A DNA stretch of 64,000 nucleotides, taken from the NCBI GenBank assembly GCA_036873135.1, contig JAPTYO010000009.1, forward strand, positions 38,890,756-38,954,755, read 5' to 3'. The stretch comes from Clarkia xantiana subsp. parviflora (taxonomy: Eukaryota > Streptophyta > Magnoliopsida > Myrtales > Onagraceae). The notes under the pieces are model-generated. The model was given only the letters and a program-made list of their open reading frames with translations. It was not told the origin of the DNA and ran no database searches. This document shows, piece after piece, positions 10,865 to 22,622 of the stretch (positions within the stretch are counted from its first letter, which is position 1; every line of letters starts with the position of its first letter). The position numbers and the translations under genes were made by a program.

Positions 10865-11561
10865 TGATGGGTTCGATTACAGCCGTCAGGCCCTTTAACG
10901 GGGAGGAAACGGGAAACAAGCCCACCAGGCCCAAAATGAAGGTCAAGATAACCTAGGAGAAGGGTCCCGACGAAGGGAGTCCCGACGAAGCAAGGTCCCG
11001 ACAGCGTCGGTCCCGACGGTTGAGCTAGAAGCTCCCGATGAGAAGCCTTTAAGTAGGCCCCGATGATGAATCCCTGAGAATGATTGGCCCTGTCACGATG
11101 ACGAGGGGCCCCGAGCGGTGACACAACGAGATAACTCTGGAGTCCCCGACGGGAGTCGGGACTCGTTATCAGAGGATAAGGCCAAGATATGCGGGGCGTG
11201 GCCGAGATACGCGGAACGTGGTTAAGATACACGGAGCGTGGCCGAGGTACGCGGGGCATGGCCGAGATACGCGAGATCACGTCCGAGATATGCGGGATAC
11301 GGGCTAACCACCCCTAACGGTTCGCCAGGTACCTGAGGCATCTCTTCGCCTATAAAAGAGCAGGAGATCACCTCAGAAAGACTTACGTTGAGTTCAATAC
11401 ACTTTGAGATTACTGCTTGTCAGTCACACGAGATACTCATTTAAGCATCGGAGAGGGATTCTGGGTCACCGCCCGGTCTATCCCCTCTTGCAGGATTGCG
11501 TGGAGCAAAGGAGCTAGGATTGACGTCAAAGTCCGTACCGGAGTTCCACCGTGATCCAACA
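10865..11561 (+). repeat. 3' LTR of element A
   Basis: The 697-bp LTR runs from TGATGGG to CCAACA, with TATAAAAG at 11351-11358. It matches the inverted LTR of element C (15492-16138) more closely than that of element B: about eight mismatches plus one ~50-bp segment absent from C. The right flank begins GTGTA, the expected duplication if this is a nested insertion; the partner copy would lie outside the window. Confidence 0.92.
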
Positions 11562-14120
11562 GTGTACATCTCCCAGGTATTTTCCTTGTTTGGCTGTTCT
11601 GATTGTTCTGCCCTTTCTGGTTGTTCTTCTATCGGGACCTCCACGGTTGCCCCCTCTACAGAGCCCGCTTCTTCCAGATCAGGGGCTGTAGACTCTGCTA
11701 TGAAATCTGCTAATGCCTGGCCCTTAATGGCTGTTCTCGGAGCGAAATGTATGCGAAACTCGCTAAGCTCTACTGCCCATTTCACTAATCTCCCCAACGC
11801 ATCCGGTCGGTTCAAAAAATTCTTCAAAGGCTGGTTCGTCAGCACAGTGATCTCGTGTGCGTGGAAATAAGGCCTTAGCTTCCGAGCAGTAATAATCAAC
11901 GCAAAGAGGTACTTCTCAACGGCGGGATAGTTCAATTCAGATTTGGCAAATGCTTTGCTTACATAATAGACGGGGACTTGATTACCCTCGACAATTTTTA
12001 CTAACACAGAGCTAATGGCAAATTCAGAAACAGCCAAATAAAGGTAGAGCGGCTCGCCTGGAACCGGTTTCGCCAGCGGCGGGAGTGTGCGAAGGTGCTG
12101 CTTGAGTGCTTGGAACGCCTCTTCACATTTGGCGGTCCATTGGAATTTTTTGTTGGCCCTCAAAACTTCAAAAAACGGCATTGATCGGTCGCTGGCTTTG
12201 GACAAGAAGCGATTCATTACAGCTAGTCGGCCATTCAGCACTTGCACCTCCCGATGGTTTATCGGAGACTGCATCTCCTCGATTGCCCTCAGCTTCTCAG
12301 GATTTACTTCAATTCCTCTTTGGCTCACCATGAAGCCCAAAAACTTCCCTGAGTGGACTCCAAAGGCGCATTTCGTCGGGTTCAAGCGAACTTGATGGAG
12401 CCTCATCCGCTCAAACGCCATGGTAAGGTTGTGCACGTGATCCTCGGCTTGTCGAGACTTCACCAGCATATCATCCACGTAAGCTTCCATGGTTTCTCCC
12501 AGCATATCTCCAAACAGTTTGTTCACCATCCGTTGGTAGGTTGCCCCGGCATTGATCAACCCGAAAGGCATGACATCATAGTAATAGATGTCACTGTCTG
12601 CGTAGAACGCTGTGTGGGGGGCGTCTTCCTTGGCCATCTTGATTTGGTTGTAGCCTGAATACGCGTCCATGAAACTCAACAGTTCGTGTCCCGACGTGGC
12701 ATCCACCAACTGATCGATTCTCGGGAGTGGATAGCAGTCCTTTGGGCAAGCCTTGTTCAAGTCGCGGAAGTCCACACACATTCGCCATTTCCCATTGGTC
12801 TTCTTAACCAGCACTAGGTTGGCCACCCAAGTCTGCAATCGGAGCTCCTTAATGAACCCAGCATCGAGCAACCTGCCCACCTCCTGTTGGATCGCGATCT
12901 TCTTATCCGTGCCCATCGGACGCCTTTTCTGGGTGATAGGCTTGATCGCGGGGTCTATCTTCAGCTCGTGTACGATCACATCGGGGCAAATTCCTGGCAT
13001 ATCGCTGGGGGACCAGGCAAACAGCTCCTTGAACTCCTTCAATAACTCCACCAATTTTTGGGCTGTCTCTTCAGTCAGAGCAGACCCGATTTTCACCTTC
13101 CTCTGGGGTCCGTCAATCTCGACTTCTTTCAGATCTTCTACGGGGGCGGGACGCCCAAACTCTTCTCTGGGATCTGTGTCTGTCTGGAGGACAGTCATGG
13201 CCTCTCGCCTCCTCCTCCGGGTGGCATTAACATAGCATTTTCGGGAAGCCACCTGGTCGCCCTTGACCTCTCCGACTCCGTGGTCGGTCGGGAACTTCAT
13301 CTTCTGGTGCACAGTCGAGGCAACCGCCATCAGGGGATTAATGGTGGTTCTCCCGATAATCGCGTTGTAGGTCCCCGCGGAATCAACCACGACAAACTCC
13401 ACAGTTCCTCCTTTCTGATTTCCACCCACTGCCAAACTCTACTGGTAAGGTGATTACTCCTAGCGGATAGGAGGTTGAGCCAGAGAACCCGACCATCGGG
13501 AAGTTTGCCTCCTTCAGATCTTTCTTTGTCTTCCCCATAGCTTCCAGCGCGTCCATGAATAGAATGTCGGAGGAGCTTCCTCCATCGATTAGAATTCTCT
13601 TCATTTCGAACCCGTCTACATCCAAGGTTACCACCAAGGCATCGTCGTGCGGAGTCTCCACGCCTATGAGGTCTTCCGACGAGAAGGAGATTACCATCTC
13701 TTCTTTCAAGGTCCAAGATCGGGACCTCTTACCCAGTACCACCGCCGTAGGGATTCTAGAGGCATAGACCTCCCGGGCGGATGAGGTATCACCTCCAGCA
13801 GCAAATCCTCCATGAATCATGTTATTAACTCGTCTCTCCTTACGAGCACCGGATGACTCTGGATCAGTTCTCTTCTTTTTCGGGGACCGATCGCGGGATC
13901 GGGAACGGGACCGCGATCGGGACCGAGAGCGGGATCGACACCGCTTATCCCCGACGAATTCCTTGAGCTTCCCCTTTTGGATTAGCTTTTCAATCTCCTT
14001 CTTCAGTTCCCGACAGTGATTGGTGTCGTGACCATTTGCACGGTGAAATCGATAGTAGCGATCCGTGCGGGATCCCAATAATTCTCCATCTTTCTTCGGG
14101 GGGTACCTGGAGATACCTTG
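11562..14120 (-). pseudogene. Element C zinc knuckle, protease, RT and partial RNase H
   Basis: After the gag stop at 14121-14123 the minus-strand frame continues: a zinc-knuckle-like region (YYRFHRANGHDTNHC, first Cys replaced by Tyr compared with element D), an Arg/Ser repeat, then protease with DGGSSSDILF. An extra base near 13404 shifts the frame inside the VEFGSGWK region. A single open frame then carries RT, with DFRDLNKACPKD and an intact YVDD box, to the first RNase H residues. The open frame runs on artificially into the LTR of element A to 11441. Lesions are one nonsense codon, one +1 shift and the RNase H truncation. Confidence 0.93.
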
Positions 14121-15455
14121 TCATTCCATGACTGTCAGCACCTCCGCCATGGAGCAGTTGAGAGGAATGTCAAGATCCTCCCGCTTATCTTTCCTTGAAG
14201 AACGCCTATCGTCCCTCCGATCCGGACGGCCTCGATTCTTGCCACTGTCGGGTTTACCCTTTGACTTACGATCGTCGAAAGGTTTAACCGACTGCTTCCC
14301 TTTGTTCGACTTTGGGGGCTCCAGTTCTCCTGCAGCTATCTTCGACTCCTGGACATCGATCTGTCGTTTCACCCACTTCTGTAATGCCTCCATATTCCAC
14401 ACAGCTTTCTCAGCCACGCTGTGCATCAAGTCGGAGCCATAGGGGGCTGTCAGGTTCCGAATGAAGGTACGGATGGTTTCGCCCTCTAAGATTTCTTCGT
14501 GTATCTCTGCTACGCTGGCTGTGTACCGCTGGTAATAGTGCACCAGTGATTCGTCGGGTCTTTGCACCACCTGGGTCAGGGACCTCACGCTCTTCAATAA
14601 ACGCCTCCGACCCTGGTACTGCTGAATGAATCGGTCGTGCATGTCTGCCCAGCAAGTGATGCAGCCTGGGGGCAGACTGAAGAACCAGGTCAGGGCTCTT
14701 TCTCCGAGTGTGTTCGGGAACAGCGTACACACTATATCTTCACTCGGGGCTCTTCCCAAACACGCCATGAGGTGCTTCTGGACATGGCGAACTGGATCTC
14801 CTTCGCCATCATACTCCTTTATCGTGGGGATGCCTAGCCCAGGCGGGGCTAAGGTGTCAATGAGTCGGGGGACGAAGGGATGAGTGGATCGATCCCTTAG
14901 CTCCGACACCAATGGCTTCTGTTCTCCCATGCAGATATTCACGATCTTTACCACCTGGTCGGGAGTGATGGGACCATTCAGGGGAATGGTCCTGTGCTGT
15001 ACTGGTCCTGGTCCATCAACCACGAACCTCTCCGGCTGACCAGTTGCCCTGCTTCCGTCCTGGCCTCGGGGCGGGACCTCCTGTGCGTTCCGACCTTCTG
15101 TTGGCGGGACCACTTCCTCCAACGGAGGCATCTCCTCCTGCCTCTTTGCAGCCTCTCTCCGATCCAAGAGAGCCTCTACAGCCGCCAGAAACATGGGCAT
15201 GGCTTCCGCCACGGCCCTCGTCAAGTCTGCAGCTGGGGGAGCCTCCTGCCCCCTGTTGCCTTGGTGCTGAGGAGCAATATCTTCGGGATGCGATCCATTG
15301 TGCCCCCCTGTCTGGGAGAGCTCAGCCGGGGGATGGTTCTGGTTTTCTTCTTGTTCCGGTACTGAATCCAAATTTGTTGCAGCGGGGTGACGGGAACCAC
15401 CGAATTGTCCTTGTCTTCTGTGCCTGCCAGCCGCCATTGATCGAGTAGAAGGCAT
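14121..15455 (-). pseudogene. Element C gag
   Basis: The ATG at 15455 follows the primer site by 18 bases and begins MPSTRSM. About 445 codons are open. The Retrotrans_gag-like core shows GLGIPTIKEYDGEGDPVRHV, LPPGCITCWADMHDRF and the QQYQGRRRLLKS block, the usual gag capsid region of this lineage. The frame ends at TGA 14121-14123 inside a stretch that continues without a stop in element D, so this is a nonsense mutation rather than the natural gag end. Downstream sequence is collinear with the rest of the polyprotein. Confidence 0.92.
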
Positions 15456-15473
15456 ATCAGCTTTTTGTTTGCT

Positions 15474-15490
15474 TCCCACAGACGGCGCCA
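15474..15490 (-). promoter_or_regulatory. Primer binding site, element C
   Basis: The reverse complement reads TGGCGCCGTCTGTGGGA, one base inside the LTR end at 15492, the same 17-mer as in elements B and D. Confidence 0.8.
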
Positions 15491-15491
15491 A

Positions 15492-16138
15492 TGTTGGATC
15501 ACGGTGGAACTCCGGTACGGACTTTGACGTCAATCCTAGCTCCTTTGCTCCACGCAATCCTGCAAGAGGGGATAGACCGGGCGGTGACCCAGAATCCCTC
15601 TCCGATGCTTAAATGAGTATCTCGTGTGACTGACAAGCAGTAATCTCAAAGTGTATTGAACTCAACGTAAGTCTTTCTGAGGTGATCTCCTGCCCTTTTA
15701 TAGGCGAAGAGATGCCTCAGGTACCTGGCGAACCGTTAGGGGTGGTTAGCCCGTATCCCGCATATCTCGGACGTGATCTCGCGTATCTCGGCCATGCCCC
15801 GCGTATCTCGGCCAAGCTCCGTGTATCTTAACCACGTTCCGCGTATCTCGGCCACGCCCCGCATATCTTGGCCTTATCCTCTGATGACGAGTCCCGACTC
15901 CCGTCGGGGACTACAGAGTTATCTCGTTGTGTCACCGCTCGGGGCCCCTCGTCATCGTGACAGGGCCAATCATTCTCAGGGAATCATCGGGACCGACTCT
16001 GTCGGGACCTTGCTTCGTCGGGACTCCCTTCGTCGGGACCCTTCTCCTAGGTTATCTTGACCTTCATTTTGGGCCTGGTGGGCCTGTTTGCCGTTTCCTC
16101 CCCGTTAAAGGGCCTGACGGCTGTAATCGAACCCATCA
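15492..16138 (-). repeat. 5' LTR of element C (inverted)
   Basis: The 647-bp LTR is in minus orientation, with its TATA box at 15695-15702 on that strand. It lacks about 50 bp found in the LTR of element A between two CCCGA repeats but otherwise matches it at roughly 98-99 percent by eye. Confidence 0.93.
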
Positions 16139-16365
16139 CACCACTTAAGGTTTCTCATCCAATCGAGACTTCACCACTTAAGGTTTCTCATCCAATCGGG
16201 ACTTCACCACTTAAGGTTTCTCATCCAATCGGGACTTCACCACTTAAGGTTTCTCATCCAATCGGGACCTCACCACTTAAGGTTTTTCATCCAATCGGGA
16301 CTTCACCACTTAAGGTTTCTCATCCAATCGGACTTCACCACTTAAGGTTTCTCGTCCCTGCCTTT
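16139..16365 (-). repeat. 33-bp tandem repeat in the 3' region of element D
   Basis: About seven copies of a 33-bp unit. On the plus strand it reads CTTAAGGTTTCTCATCCAAT followed by CGGGACTTCACCA. The period was measured from successive TTAAGG positions (16145, 16178 and so on). The core CCTTAAGTGGTG (minus strand) is shared with the 26-bp array of element B. Confidence 0.93.
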
Positions 16366-16399
16366 CAAGGCCATTTTCCACATCACTTAAGATGATTTT

Positions 16400-16790
16400 T
16401 CACACCCCTTAGGGCTTTTACCGCGCCAAATCAGACGACTTTAATCGTACCCTTTAAGGACTTTTATCGCGTCTTTACCTGACGACTTAATCGTACCCTT
16501 TGCCGCATCATATAGACGACTTACGCGGACCTGCTAAGGCTTTTTCGTACCCGTTAAGGCTTTTGGCCGCATCATATAGACGACTTACGCGGACCCATTA
16601 GGGCCTTTTCGTACCTAGGCTTTTGGTTGCATCATAAAGACGACTTATTCGTACCCCGTAGGGCTTTTGTCCGTACCTCGAAAGGCTTTTTGCCACGCCA
16701 TAAAGACGACTTACTCGTACCTCGTAAGGCTTTTATCGTACCTCGGAAGGCTTTTGTCGCGTCCTTCGGGACGTCTTACTAACAGTTAGA
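16400..16790 (-). repeat. Degenerate repeat block downstream of element D integrase
   Basis: Irregular repeats of roughly 50-70 bp contain AAGGCTTTT, CGTACC and AGACGACTTA. They look like diverged relatives of the neighbouring array, with no coding potential. Confidence 0.65.
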
Positions 16791-16898
16791 ATACATCTAA
16801 AAGCAATTTGATCGGAAGCAACTTCTTTTATTAATAACTTCAAAGTTTTGCTTACATCGGATTGATAGATAATTTGCGCCATTCGCAGCGACTTAATA

Positions 16899-18519
16899 TC
16901 AAACATGATACTTCTTCAAGTGTTCGCCACTGAAGGAATGTTTCAACGTCTTGCCATCGAGGTCCTCTAACATGTAGGCATTCGGGGCTGGTATCCCTAC
17001 GATCTTGTAAGGTCCCTCCCATTTTGGTGATAGCTTGTTGATCCGATCTTGATGAACGAACTCATTCCTCCGCTAGACAAGTTCTCCAACGAAGAATTGT
17101 CGGGACTTGACACGTCGATTATAATATCGGGTTGTTGCCAGACGCATCCGAGCCTGGACTTCATCAGCCTTCCACCTTTTCTCCTCGAGCAAGTCTAAGT
17201 CTAGACGTCTCATTTCTTCGTTCGTCAGAGGTTCGTAAATATTTCACGCGATGGGACGCCACCGCTATCTTCACGGGAGCGACTGCCTCCGTGCCATAGA
17301 CCAGGCCAAACGGAGTTTCCCCCGTTGATTTCTTGGGTGTTGTTCTAACAGCCCACAGCACATTTTCAAGCTCATCCAGCCAATGGCCCTGCAAGGCGTA
17401 GACTCTCTTCTTCAAGCCATCCATCACGATCTTGTTGGCTGATTCTACTTGGCCATTGGTTTGAGCATGGCGGACTGAAGCGGTACGATGCTCAATGTTT
17501 AATTCCTCCAGGTACTCCTTCAACTGAGCCCCATTGAATGGAGGGCCATTGTCGCTGACCAACACTCGAGGAACCCCATAGCGGGATATGATCTGAGTTT
17601 GAAGGAACTTGAGGATCTGCTGTCCCGTCGTCTTAGCCAATGCTTTAGCCTCTATCCACTTTGAGAAGTAATCGATAGCCACGAGTAAATACTTGCACTG
17701 ACCTTTCGCTTGGGAAAGAGGTCCCACCAAATCAATGCCCCATTGCGCGAAGGGCCAAGCACTCCTGATGGGCATCAAGTCCGCGGCGGGAGCCACGATA
17801 TTTGGAGCGTACCTCTGGCGTGCATCACAGGATTGGACCATCGCTGTCGCTTCCTTGTTCATCGAAGGCCAATAGTAGCCTAGGTTCAACGCCTTCCTTA
17901 CGATAGATCGGGCCCCTTCATGACAGGCCGCGACTCCTTCGTGTAGCTCTTTCAGGATCCGATTCGTATCAGGCTCCGCCACGCATTTCAGAAAAGGCTT
18001 CACATGCCCCTTCTTGTATAACTGGTTGTCCACCATCACATAATCGTTCGCAATTCGACGTAGCCTGACTGCTGCCACCTCATCATCTGGGAGTGCCCCC
18101 GTAGTCAGGTATGTGACCATCGGGGTCATCCAGGTGGGTTTCTCTTCCTCCTTTGATCCTGCTTCAATAGCGCAAACCTCCGTTGGATCGATGGTTGAGA
18201 TAATCACTCTCTCCAGGAAGTGCACCTTCCGATTCTCCTCAGGGGACACTCCTAGAGCAAACTTGCTTAAGGCGTCTGCCTCCGCGTTTTCTTCCCTCGG
18301 GATTGCCTCGATATCGAAGCTTTTGAAGCTTCCCTTCAAAGTCTGCACCTCGTGCCAATACTTCCTCATTGTCGGGCTCTTGGCTTCATAGTTCCCCTGG
18401 ACCTGATTCACGATCAACCTGGCATCGCACTTTACCTTCAAATGATCGACCCCCGTACCCTTGGCAATCTTAAGGCCCGTGATGAGAGCCTCATACTCCG
18501 CTTCATTGTTGGTGGCCAT
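16899..18519 (-). pseudogene. Element D RNase H end and integrase
   Basis: The frame opens after a TGA at 18526-18528, which falls where element B has a Leu codon, and encodes the rest of RNase H (NNEAEYEALITG, KCDARL, EADALSK). Integrase follows with its core residues: GIDLVGP, SDNGPPFNG and GQVESANK. In the HHCC finger the second Cys is Arg (CDARQ, codon 17818-17820). An extra base near 17240 shifts the frame, and in the resumed frame a Trp codon is TAG at 17073-17075. The end, HLKKYHV then TGA at 16899-16901, corresponds to the integrase end of element B. Confidence 0.93.
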
Positions 18520-18525
18520 GAATGT

Positions 18526-21489
18526 TCAGGCCAGAGCATATCGCAGGGGCTCGCCTCCACCGGGCGGTATCAATACGAATCCTGCCCCCGATCCTTCTAC
18601 ACTTGATGAACCATCAGTGTACATCTCCCAAGTGTTCTCTTCATTTGGCTGTTCTGACTGTTCTATTATCGGGGCCTGCTCTGCTATCGGGACCTCCATG
18701 GTTGACCCCTCTGCGGGACTCGTTACTTCCAGATCGGGTGTCGTAGACTCAGCTATAAAATCTGCCAATGCCTGGCCCTTAATAGCAGTTCGCGGAGCAA
18801 AATGTATTCGGAACTCCGTAAACTCGATGGTCCATTTCACCAATCTCCCCGACGCCTCCGGTCGGTTCAAAAAGTGTTTCAGGGGCTGATTTGTCAACAC
18901 TGTAACCTCGTGGGCATGGAAGTAAGGTCGGAGCTTTCGAGCGGCAACAATTAACGCAAAGAGATACTTCTCAATGGCGGGATAGTTCATTTCTGATTTG
19001 GCAAATGCCTTGCTTACATAATAGACAGGCATTTGGTTGCCCTTGACAATCTTAATCAAAACAGAACTGACAGCAACATCAGAAACAGTCAAATAGAGAT
19101 AAAGCGGCTCGCCTGGAGCCGGTTTCGCCAACGGCGGGAGGGTACGGAGATGCTGCTTGAGTGCTTGGAATGCCTCCTCGCACTTGTCGGACCATTCGAA
19201 CTTCTTATGAGCCCTTAACACATCAAAGAATGGCATGGCTCTATCACTCGCCTTGGATAAGAATCGATTCATCGCGGCCAACCGGCCATTCAACACTTGA
19301 ACCTCCCGATGGGTCTTCGGGGACTGCATCTCCTCGATTGCTCGCAGCTTCTCAGGATTCACCTCGATTCCTCTCTGGCTCACCATGAACCCTAGGAACT
19401 TCCCTGAGTTCACCCCGAAAGCGCACTTGTCGGGGTTCAACCGAACCTGATGAAACCTCATCCGCTCAAACGTCGCTGCCAAGTTTTGGACGTGGTCTCC
19501 TGCCTGTCGGGACTTCACGAGCATATCATCCACATAAGCCTCCATCTTTTTTCCCAGCATGTCTCCGAATAGCTTGTTTACCATCCGCTGGTAAGTTGCT
19601 CCGGCATTGATCAATCCGAAGGGCATGACGTCATAGTGATAAACGTCGTTGTCAGCGTAAAAAGCTGTGTGGGGGGCATCCTCCTTCGCCATCTTGATCT
19701 GGTTGTAACCGGAGTAGGCATCCATGAAGCTCAGCAGCTCATGTCCCGATGTGGCATCCACCAACTGGTAAATCCTCGGGAGTGGGTAGCAATCCTTTGG
19801 GCAGGCCTTGTTCAAGTCGCGGAAATCGACACACATCCGCCACTTTCCATTACTCTTTCGCACCAGGACTGGGTTAGCGACCCATGTCTGGAATCGGAGC
19901 TCCTTGATGAATCCAGCGTCGAGAAGTTTGCCCACCTCTTGCTGGATCGCGATTCTCTTGTCCGCGCCCATCGGACGCCTCCTCTGCGCGATAGGCTTGA
20001 TCGCGGGGTCAATCTTCAGCTCATGCACTATCACGTCGGGGCTGATTCCTGGCATATCACTCGGGGACCAGGCAAACAGCTCCTTGAACTCCTTCAGGAG
20101 CTCGATCAGCTCCCGGGCTCTTTCTTCCGACAAAGCAGACCTGATCTTCACCTTCCTTCGAGGTCCATCAATCTCAACCTCCTTCAGATCCTCCATGGGG
20201 GCGGGACGCCCAAACTCCTCTCGAGGGTCGGCATCGGTCTGCAGAACAGCCATGGCTTCCCTTCTTCTCCGTCGAGTGGCATTAACATAGCACTTTCGTG
20301 ACGCCACCTGGTCGCCCTTAACCTCTCCGACACCGTGGTAAGTCGGGAACTTCATCTTCTGGTGGACAGTTGAAGCAACTGCCATGAGAGGGTTGATGGT
20401 GGTCCTCCCGATAATGGCGTTATACGTTCCCGCCGATTCTACCACGACGAAATCCACGTTCCGCCGTTCCATCTTCCAGCCACTACCAAACTCTACCGGT
20501 AGGGTAATCATCCCCACCGGATAGGAAGTCGATCCGGAGAAATCCACCATCGGGAAGTTCACCTGCGTCAGGTCCTTCTTCGTCTTACCCATGGCCTCCA
20601 GAGCATCCATGAAAAGAATGTCAGAGGAGCTCCCTCCGTCTATCAGGATCCGCTTCATCTCGAATCCGTCCACGTCCAAGGTTACAACCAAGGCGTCATC
20701 GTGGGGGCTCTCCACGCCTATCAAATCCTCCGCCGAGAAAGAAATCATCATTTCCTCCTTAAGAGTCCACGACCGGGACCTCTTGCCTAGCACCACAGCA
20801 GCGGAGATGCGAGAAGCATAATTTTCCCTAGAAGCAGTGGTGTCACCTCCCGCTGCCATTCCTCCGTGAATGACGTTAATGGTCCCCCGTCTCTCCTTAT
20901 GGGCACCGGAACTAGAAGGCTCCGACTCAATCTTCTTCTTCTTCGGGGATCGGTCACGGGACTTGGAACGGGACCGCGACCGACTTTTGGAACAGGATCG
21001 GCATCTTTCCCTTCCAACGAACTCCTTCAGCTTTCCTTTCTGGATCAGCTTTTCTATCTCCTTCTTTAACTCCCGACAATTATCTGTGCCGTGACCATTT
21101 GCTCGATGGTACCGACAATAACGATCAGAGCGGCCTCCTAAGAACTCTCCTTCCTTTCTCGGGGGGTATCGGGCGAGACCTTTCTGATCCATCACAGCTA
21201 GCACGGAGGTCATCGAGCTGTTGATGGGAACACTACGACCTTCGCGGTTGTCCTTCTTCGGAGGACGTCTATCTTCCCTTCTCTCGGGTCGACCACGGTT
21301 CCTACTCCCTTCTGACTTGTCGCTCCCTTTGCGATCATCCGACAGCTTAGACGATGGCTTTCCTCTTCCCGACTTCGGAGGATCAAGCTCTCCGGCAGCA
21401 ATCTTCGACTCCTGGACGTCGATTTGCTGTTTCACCCTCGCTTGCAAGGCCTCCATACTCCACACAGCCTTCGCGGCTACACTGTGCAT
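18526..21489 (-). pseudogene. Element D gag end, protease, RT and start of RNase H
   Basis: A 987-codon open frame. In order it encodes the end of gag, an intact CX2HX4HX4C zinc knuckle (CRYHRANGHGTDNC), an Arg/Ser/Lys-rich linker and an aspartic protease with ILIDGGSSSDILF. RT follows with MCVDFRDLNKACPKD and an unbroken YVDD box, then an RNase H start at TDGSSS. It is joined to the gag ORF by a 2-base deletion near 21490 and cut from the rest of RNase H by the TGA at 18526-18528. Being the least damaged RT here, it is the best local reference for the family. Confidence 0.95.
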
Positions 21490-22568
21490 CAGATCAACCC
21501 ATACGGAGCGGATAGGTTTTGAAGGAAAGTGCGTATGGTCTCCTCCTCCGATATCTCCTCATCGATCTCCGCGGCACTGGCAGTGAATTGTTGGTAGTAA
21601 TATGCCAACGATTCGTCGGGTCTCTGCACCACCTGGGTCAAGGACCTTACACTCTTCAGAAGACGCCTCCGACCTTGATATTGCTTGATGAAGCGATCGT
21701 GCATATCATCCCAGCACGTGATACTTCCTGGCGGTAGGCTGAAAAACCAAGTCATGGCCCTTTCTCCCAGGGTGATCGGGAACAACGAACACACGAGGTC
21801 ATCGTTTGAGGTTCTTCCCATGCAAGCCTGGACATGTCTCTGAACATGGCGGACCAGGTCTCCTTCACCATCGTACTCCTTGATGGTCGGGATGCCTAGC
21901 CCTGGCGGGGCGACAGTATCCAGCAGCCGCGGAATGAAAGGATGGCTGGATCGATCCCTCAACTCCGATGTCATCTGCTTCTGGTCACCCATGCAGATGC
22001 TGACGATCTTCACCACCTGATCGGAGGTGATGGGGCCATTCAGGGGAATGGTCCTGTTTTGCACTGGTCCCGGGCCGTCGACCACGAACTTCTCTAAGTG
22101 CGCAGGTTCCTTACCCCTATTCCTGGGCTGAACTTCCTGAACCTCCTTTTCTTCTGGAACCACCCTCGGAGGAGGTGGGGGCAGCTCTTCTCGCGGAGGT
22201 AACTCATCCGCCCTCCTGGCGGCCTCTCTCTTGTCCAACAGAGCCTCCATGGCTGCCAAAAACATAGGCATAGCATCTGCTACCGCCTTGGCTAACTCCG
22301 AGTTTGAAGAAGAGCCTGCTTCCCATCGCGGGACCTCCTCTCTGTGCCCCACCGGGTTTGGGGGAGCATCCACCTCTCTTCGCGGGATATCTTGCCTGTT
22401 CAGTGTCGTGTCTCGAACTGAGACCTCCTCATCACCATGCCCCCCTGTCTGGGAAACAGCAGGATATTCACCTTGTTCAGCAACATGTTCCGGCAATGGG
22501 GAATTCACGGTTCCAGCGGGGCGAGAGCTGCCGGCTTGAACTTGTTTCTTCTTGCCACCACCGGCCAT
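21489..22568 (-). pseudogene. Element D gag
   Basis: An ATG at 22568 opens about 359 codons. The N-terminus is Lys/Gln/Pro-rich, followed by a Pro-rich linker and the gag capsid core (FVVDGPGPVQNRTIPLNG, GLGIPTIKEYDGEGDLV, and the block around RRRLLKSVRSLTQVV). The frame ends after APYG because two bases are missing compared with element C; the reading continues in the next ORF. Similarity to element C gag is strong throughout the capsid region and weak in the first 100 residues. Confidence 0.93.
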
Positions 22569-22604
22569 TGATCTGGTAGAAACTATTTTGGCTTTTTGTT
22601 AGTT

Positions 22605-22621
22605 TCCCACAGACGGCGCCA
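22605..22621 (-). promoter_or_regulatory. Primer binding site, element D
   Basis: The reverse complement is TGGCGCCGTCTGTGGGA, one base from the LTR end at 22623. Confidence 0.8.
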
Positions 22622-22622
22622 A

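Larger units (their letters stand above)
1..11561 (+). mobile_element. Element A: Ty3/gypsy (Tat-type) 3' half, left end outside window
   Basis: The right end is a complete LTR (10865-11561) preceded by a purine tract. Inward from it, on the opposite strand, runs an antisense ORF typical of Tat-type elements. Element B (942-8726) is inserted in that antisense ORF with a GTTTC duplication, so A occupies 1-941 and 8727-11561. No gag-pol of A lies in the window. A's LTR end abuts the RNase H codons of element C at 11562. This can be read as A inserted in C, or as the inverted 3' half of C itself, because the two LTRs are close sisters in opposite orientation. Confidence 0.8.
11562..16138 (-). 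mobile_element. Element C: 5' half of a Ty3/gypsy (Tat-type) element
   Basis: Minus-strand order from the right is 5' LTR (15492-16138), primer site, gag, protease, RT and the start of RNase H. It stops abruptly at the codons for TWEMYT, where the LTR end of element A begins. No integrase or 3' LTR of C is in the expected orientation. The right flank is the CACCA of a tandem repeat in element D, so C was inserted there. Confidence 0.9.

Noticed and set aside
11441..11561. C-terminal 40 residues of the element C pol frame
   Set aside because: They are read-through into the LTR of element A after the RNase H truncation.
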